Below, one piece after another: positions 8,701 to 12,195 of a stretch of 12,195 nt of DNA (its first letter is position 1; each line of letters starts with the position of its first letter). The translations under genes and the position numbers were made by a program. Origin of the DNA: Dissophora ornata (taxonomy: Eukaryota > Mortierellomycota > Mortierellomycetes > Mortierellales > Mortierellaceae); the NCBI GenBank assembly GCA_025201705.1, contig MU617483.1, positions 1-12,195 on the forward strand, given 5' to 3'. The notes under the pieces were generated by a model. The model did not search any database. It saw only the letters and a list, made by a program, of their open reading frames with translations, and was not told the origin of the DNA.

Positions 8701-9305
8701 TCGGCCTCGTCGACCCCGAGTCTGAGAAACTGGGCCATGTTCTCGACCTGATGTATGACCCTGAAGAGATGTGGTCACCCTTTGGTCTCCGCTCGCTATC
8801 GAAGAAGGACGAGTCCTTTGGCACAGGCGAGAATTACTGGAAGGGACCTGTTTGGATCAACATTAACTACCTGGCCGTTCATTCTCTGAGAGAGGTAACA
8901 AAATTTGGTGATAGTATCCGTGTTCAATGGGTTGTTACGCATGGCCACAAGTCTCGCAAGCTCACAAATACCTCACGGAATTAATTTTTTTAGAACTACA
9001 TTTCCAAGGGGCCTTACCAGGACAAGGCCAAGAAGATCTACAACGAGCTTCGCGACAACCTCATCAATAACATCTACAATGTAAGAGCCGTCTTTTCTTT
9101 CTAGACATGTCTTTGTTTCTTCAGAATTTTTCTTGTCGACTCATCTGTTGTTACCTTTCTGCTCTCGATGCAACAGGAATATGAGCGCACAGGCTACGTT
9201 TGGGAGCAGTACAACGACACGACTGGATACGGCCAGCGCAGCCATCCGTTCACGGGCTGGACCTCGATGGTCGTTCTCATGATGCAGATGGGACGTGCAG
9301 AGTAA
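5717..9305 (+). CDS. CWH41: Mannosyl-oligosaccharide glucosidase I (GH63)
   Basis: This ER enzyme removes the outermost alpha-1,2-linked glucose from the Glc3Man9GlcNAc2 glycan just after transfer to protein, the first step of N-glycan trimming. Twelve exons are read: 5717-6071, 6157-6309, 6412-6456, 6559-6638, 6741-6810, 6905-6982, 7065-7222, 7356-7549, 7636-8498, 8590-8894, 8994-9080 and 9177-9305. All introns are GT...AG and phases agree. The product is 838 aa, the size of yeast and human enzymes (about 835). A short basic cytosolic tail precedes one membrane anchor (about 13-28), giving type II topology with a luminal catalytic domain. Family motifs include SLLWGPYRPN, TGLMW, FFPRGFYWDEGFH, GDEARSRVP, GLDDYPR, GELHVDL and YWKGPVW. 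From GH63 knowledge the likely acid is D609 of GLDDYPR and the base E806 of VWEQY; I assigned these by motif, not by alignment. The gene is convergent with the OPT gene. Confidence 0.95.
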
Positions 9306-9519
9306 CAGAGAAATACGTGAAGGGCTATGCAGGACATACCAACCAGCACTCGGTCAGCTCCATTTTTCTATTACTATTCTCTCCTTTCTCGGTATCCAAA
9401 GGGATGCAATACGATAGCAAGGAAGAAGAATAAAAATCAGACGAACACGTCGTATTTATGAAAGATGTTCCATAATAAATATCTACAAATGTATCGGGAA
9501 TAAATAGTGATCCAAAAGT
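9306..9519. other. Shared 3' region between convergent genes
   Basis: These 214 bp lie between the glucosidase I stop and the OPT stop and must contain both 3' ends. AATAAA at 9429-9434 on the plus strand is a plausible poly(A) signal for glucosidase I, with a second AATAAA near 9499. On the minus strand only variants such as CATAAA (about 9455-9460) are seen downstream of the OPT stop. The 3' UTRs probably overlap. Confidence 0.4.
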
Positions 9520-12129
9520 CTAGTTGCAAACACAGATGCCTTCGACACAACCAGCGCACGACCAGGAATGGACCCCATAGGTCTTCAACACCAAATTCGC
9601 GATCGATAACGTGCCCTCGCCCAAGACGAACCCAGAAGCGATAATGATCAAGAATACTCTTCCTAGGTTCGCATACTTTGCTCCCGCATACCGCTTGCAA
9701 TGCCAATCCCACCAGATCGATACCAATCCACCCACGAACCGGGCCAACGTGAAATTGGGCAAGTTGTACATGCCGATAGCAAACGCGATGCCCGAGGGGA
9801 TGTAACCCAACCATTTGGGGCGGCTGCCGTCGCCCTTTCCATGCTTCTCCAGTTTCTTGAGGAACGCAACGTCAGAATAGACGGTGGTCAGGATGGTCAG
9901 ACCGGCAAAGAGTCCTGCGAAACCCCAGATAAAGGGAGCAGTGTGTTCAGGCAAGGAATGGCCGTTGACGAGTCTGGCGAGATCTAACCAAACCTTTGCG
10001 GTTGGGACCGCGAACTGTGGACCAGGCAACTCGTAGGTGGAAGAGTACAATTTGTAGACACCTGTCGAGATGAACACGGATGCGAGGGATCCGATCAACT
10101 GTCCCCAGAATTGGGCCTTTGGGGACGCACCCATCAAGTGACCAGTCTTGAGATCTTGCATCAAATCTCCAGCCTGTTGTGCTCCAGCCTCTGCAATTCC
10201 TCCCGCAATCAAGTTGGCGACGATTCCACCGGGTACGACACCTGCAAAGACAAACTGTGAGACCTTTCCAATGCCGCTGACAGGGTTCAGATCTGTGGAA
10301 CCCAAGGCTCGGACACCCAGGACTGACAACAATGAGCCTAGAACCAAAGCGAGGGCAGTGGCATAGACGGGCATATGTTCATCCTTGAACAACACCCAGA
10401 TCAGGAATAGACACAATGACGAGGAGAGGATCAATCCACAGACCCAAATCTTTAACGGTACCAATTGATCCTCTGGAGCGTCTTCATCCTCAGTCTCTTC
10501 GTCATCGTGTAACAGATATTCTTCAAAATGGGCATCTGCATCCAACGCAGCTCTGGCTTCCAAAAGTCGTCTCCGTTCCTCGAATCGTTTTGCCTTGACC
10601 GAATAACGATGATGGGCCACAAGCGACAGTGCCACTACTCCAATCAATGACACGATCGACTCTGCAATCATCACACCCAATGAAATCCAAAGAATCCAGC
10701 CTCTGGCTCCGCTTGTAGAGCTCGACACCGGTCCCATGACCCACTTGTTCAGCGTTGCGATTGGAGAGAGGATACCCCAACCGACAATACAGCCTAGCAA
10801 CATGGAAGCAGTTGTTGGGAATCCCATGATGACACCCTGGCCGATATAACTCAAGGACGGCGTAAAGAACCATTGCCAAGTACTTCCAAACGCGATCGTC
10901 ATCCCCGACAACCAATCAAAGACTGGGATGGCAGCGATGACGGGGAAGAAGTAAGAGAGAACAGTATAAAGACCTGAGAGTGTGAATGAGATCCCAAGAG
11001 CTGCCATATTGATACGCCAATTATCTTCTTGTAGAAAAGTCTTGTCCAAACTGAATTCACCATCCTCTCCTCCAATCTCGATCCGACCATTGTTTTCTTC
11101 ATTAAATACTCCTCGTTCGGTCTCTGTGGATCTGGAGGATATGGCGGACGGGGAGGAGGAACCTAATGGAGCCATCTGTCCTAGAGGTTGTTGGTGTGGA
11201 GCCAGACCAGTGTTCGTGATACTTGTGCTGTCATAACCCCTTCTTTTCGTCGACCCATGCCCTGGACTTACTGGCAAAATCGTCGCCTCCTCATCGTCGT
11301 CCTCGTTACCACCACCACCACCACCTCCTCCTCCTCCTCCACGACGACGCCTAATTCCGGTTTCCTGATCACTACCGCCACCACTGCGAAGATGAGTATG
11401 ATCATCCTGAATGACCAAGGGGGCATTATGCAACACGCCAATCATCTGGGCCGTAGCGGTACCCGATGGGAACGGCAATTTTTCCTTGATGATGACCTGT
11501 TTTCTCAAGGGTACTGCAATAAACACCCCAAAGAAAGCAATAGCCAAACACCACAAGATCAATTCCTTTGTCGTCAACACAATCGGTCCACCTGGATGAG
11601 AACCATCTTCTCTTGGAGGATTATCTTCAATAGTCATCATTTGTAATGCAGGAATGATGCCAACAAATCCTGCAGCAAGAGGCATGGTGCCTGTGGCGAC
11701 TGCAATGGATTGAAGAACAATATTTTCGGCAGGTCCAAATTTCACACTGAGGTAAGGTTTAAGGGCCTTGAAGATTGCAAAACCGAGAAGAGAGGATTGA
11801 AGAGACATCATGGAAATCCAACCGGTTTGGAGTCCAAAATACATGTTGGTGAAACAGAGTAATGCGCCGATACTGATGCCGACCCATACTGCGCGCCACT
11901 AAAAATAATAAATAATAATAATGATGATGACAATAATTATGAGGGATTAGGATTGTGTGAACAGGCCCCCTCCTCCACACACACACACAGATAGAAAAAT
12001 GGGAGGGGAGAAAAGCAATTGAGGACTTACAGTGAACTGCGGCAGGTCCTGATGTGGGTGGCGGACCTTGACTGGTGTATGATCGCCATTCTCCTCTGCG
12101 GGAACGGCCGAGTAAGCGGCCGTTGGCAT
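9520..12129 (-). CDS. OPT-family transporter (YGL114W/YSL-like)
   Basis: This is a polytopic membrane protein of the oligopeptide transporter superfamily, whose members use the proton gradient to import peptides or, in the YSL branch, metal-chelate complexes. Exons are 12129-12031 (33 aa) and 11898-9520; the intron 12030-11899 starts GTAAGT and ends TTTTTAG. The product is 825 aa, with many hydrophobic segments. The splice rebuilds the first segment, which runs from FTWRAVWVG into NMYFGLQTGW, a typical OPT start. Other family motifs are PFPSGTATA, NPVSGIGKVSQF (571-582) and DLMQDLKTGHLMGASPKAQ (611-629). A long hydrophilic loop (about 189-326) carries an 11-glycine run (220-230) after four arginines. 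A second acidic loop lies at about 462-513. The C-terminus has four cysteines in the last 12 residues. The start is the only in-frame ATG before the splice. Substrate and membrane are not determined by sequence; closeness to yeast YGL114W is an impression, not an alignment. Confidence 0.92.
11308..11340. repeat. Trinucleotide microsatellite encoding polyglycine
   Basis: Runs of ACC followed by TCC on the plus strand read as GGA and GGT codons on the minus strand and encode 11 consecutive glycines in the first large hydrophilic loop of the OPT transporter. Being in frame, length changes would be tolerated by the reading frame, so the tract may vary between strains. Confidence 0.85.
11901..11990. 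repeat. Simple repeats inside the OPT intron
   Basis: The intron that splits the OPT gene contains an AT-rich (AAT)n-like stretch (about 11901-11940) and a (CA)7 run at 11976-11989. Read on the minus strand, the AT-rich part gives the T-rich tract before the TTTTTAG acceptor. Confidence 0.7.
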
Positions 12130-12139
12130 AAGGGGCAAA

Positions 12140-12159
12140 GTGTGTGTGTGAGAGAGAGA
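12140..12159. repeat. (GT)n/(GA)n microsatellite in the OPT 5' leader
   Basis: Five GT units are followed directly by AGAGAGAGA on the plus strand. On the minus strand this is a CT-then-CA pyrimidine-rich leader ending about 10 bases upstream of the OPT ATG at 12129. It plausibly serves as the CT-type leader for this gene. Confidence 0.6.
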
Positions 12160-12180
12160 ATAAAACTCCCTCGCAAGTCC

Positions 12181-12194
12181 TTTTTTTTTTTTTT
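12181..12194. repeat. Homopolymer T run at the window edge
   Basis: Fourteen T residues (an A run in the OPT upstream region on the minus strand). No function is assigned. Confidence 0.8.
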
Positions 12195-12195
12195 G

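Noticed and set aside
12127..12138. OPT start at a TTG (12138) three codons upstream
   Set aside because: Non-ATG. The ATG at 12129 gives a clean short N-terminus and exact phase with the downstream exon.

Overview
The window reads as nuclear DNA of a filamentous fungus, most likely an early-diverging one (Mucoromycota, Mortierella-like). That placement is an inference. The genes are eukaryotic, with short spliceosomal introns (mostly 80-130 bp, GT...AG, donors often GTAAGT-like). Plus-strand starts are preceded by C/T-rich leaders typical of fungal promoters. The gene set (PHO88/SND3, ER glucosidase I, a YGL114W-like OPT transporter) is fungal. Phytochelatin synthase is uncommon in Dikarya but does occur in some other fungi. 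No tRNA, rRNA, CRISPR array, transposon or prokaryotic feature was found.

Layout from left to right. Positions 1-1063 hold no gene I can support. Positions 1150-2144 (+) hold PHO88, with a four-codon first exon, a 398-bp intron and one main exon. Positions 4387-2324 (-) hold the most unusual gene: one reading frame encoding an N-terminal kinase-like domain that has lost its catalytic residues, joined to a complete phytochelatin synthase domain with its Cys-His-Asp triad, then a Ser-rich and acidic tail ending in a cysteine cluster. Positions 4388-4846 are a divergent promoter region. Positions 4847-5095 (+) encode a small signal-peptide-bearing polypeptide, followed to about 5592 by coding-like sequence broken by a frame change and two stops, so this locus looks like a decaying secreted-protein gene. 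Positions 5717-9305 (+) are a 12-exon mannosyl-oligosaccharide glucosidase I gene (838 aa after splicing). Positions 12129-9520 (-) are a two-exon OPT-family membrane transporter (825 aa), tail to tail with the glucosidase gene.

How they fit together: PHO88 (ER membrane targeting) and glucosidase I (first N-glycan trimming step in the ER) are housekeeping secretory-pathway genes. The phytochelatin synthase fusion makes metal-binding thiol peptides from glutathione. The OPT protein belongs to the superfamily that moves peptides and, in its YSL branch, metal-chelate complexes. A shared metal-handling role for these two is possible, but it rests only on proximity and family knowledge. All splice models were made by reading splice sites, frames and family similarity by eye. 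The totals check arithmetically (198, 659, 838 and 825 aa), but no alignment or transcript data were available.
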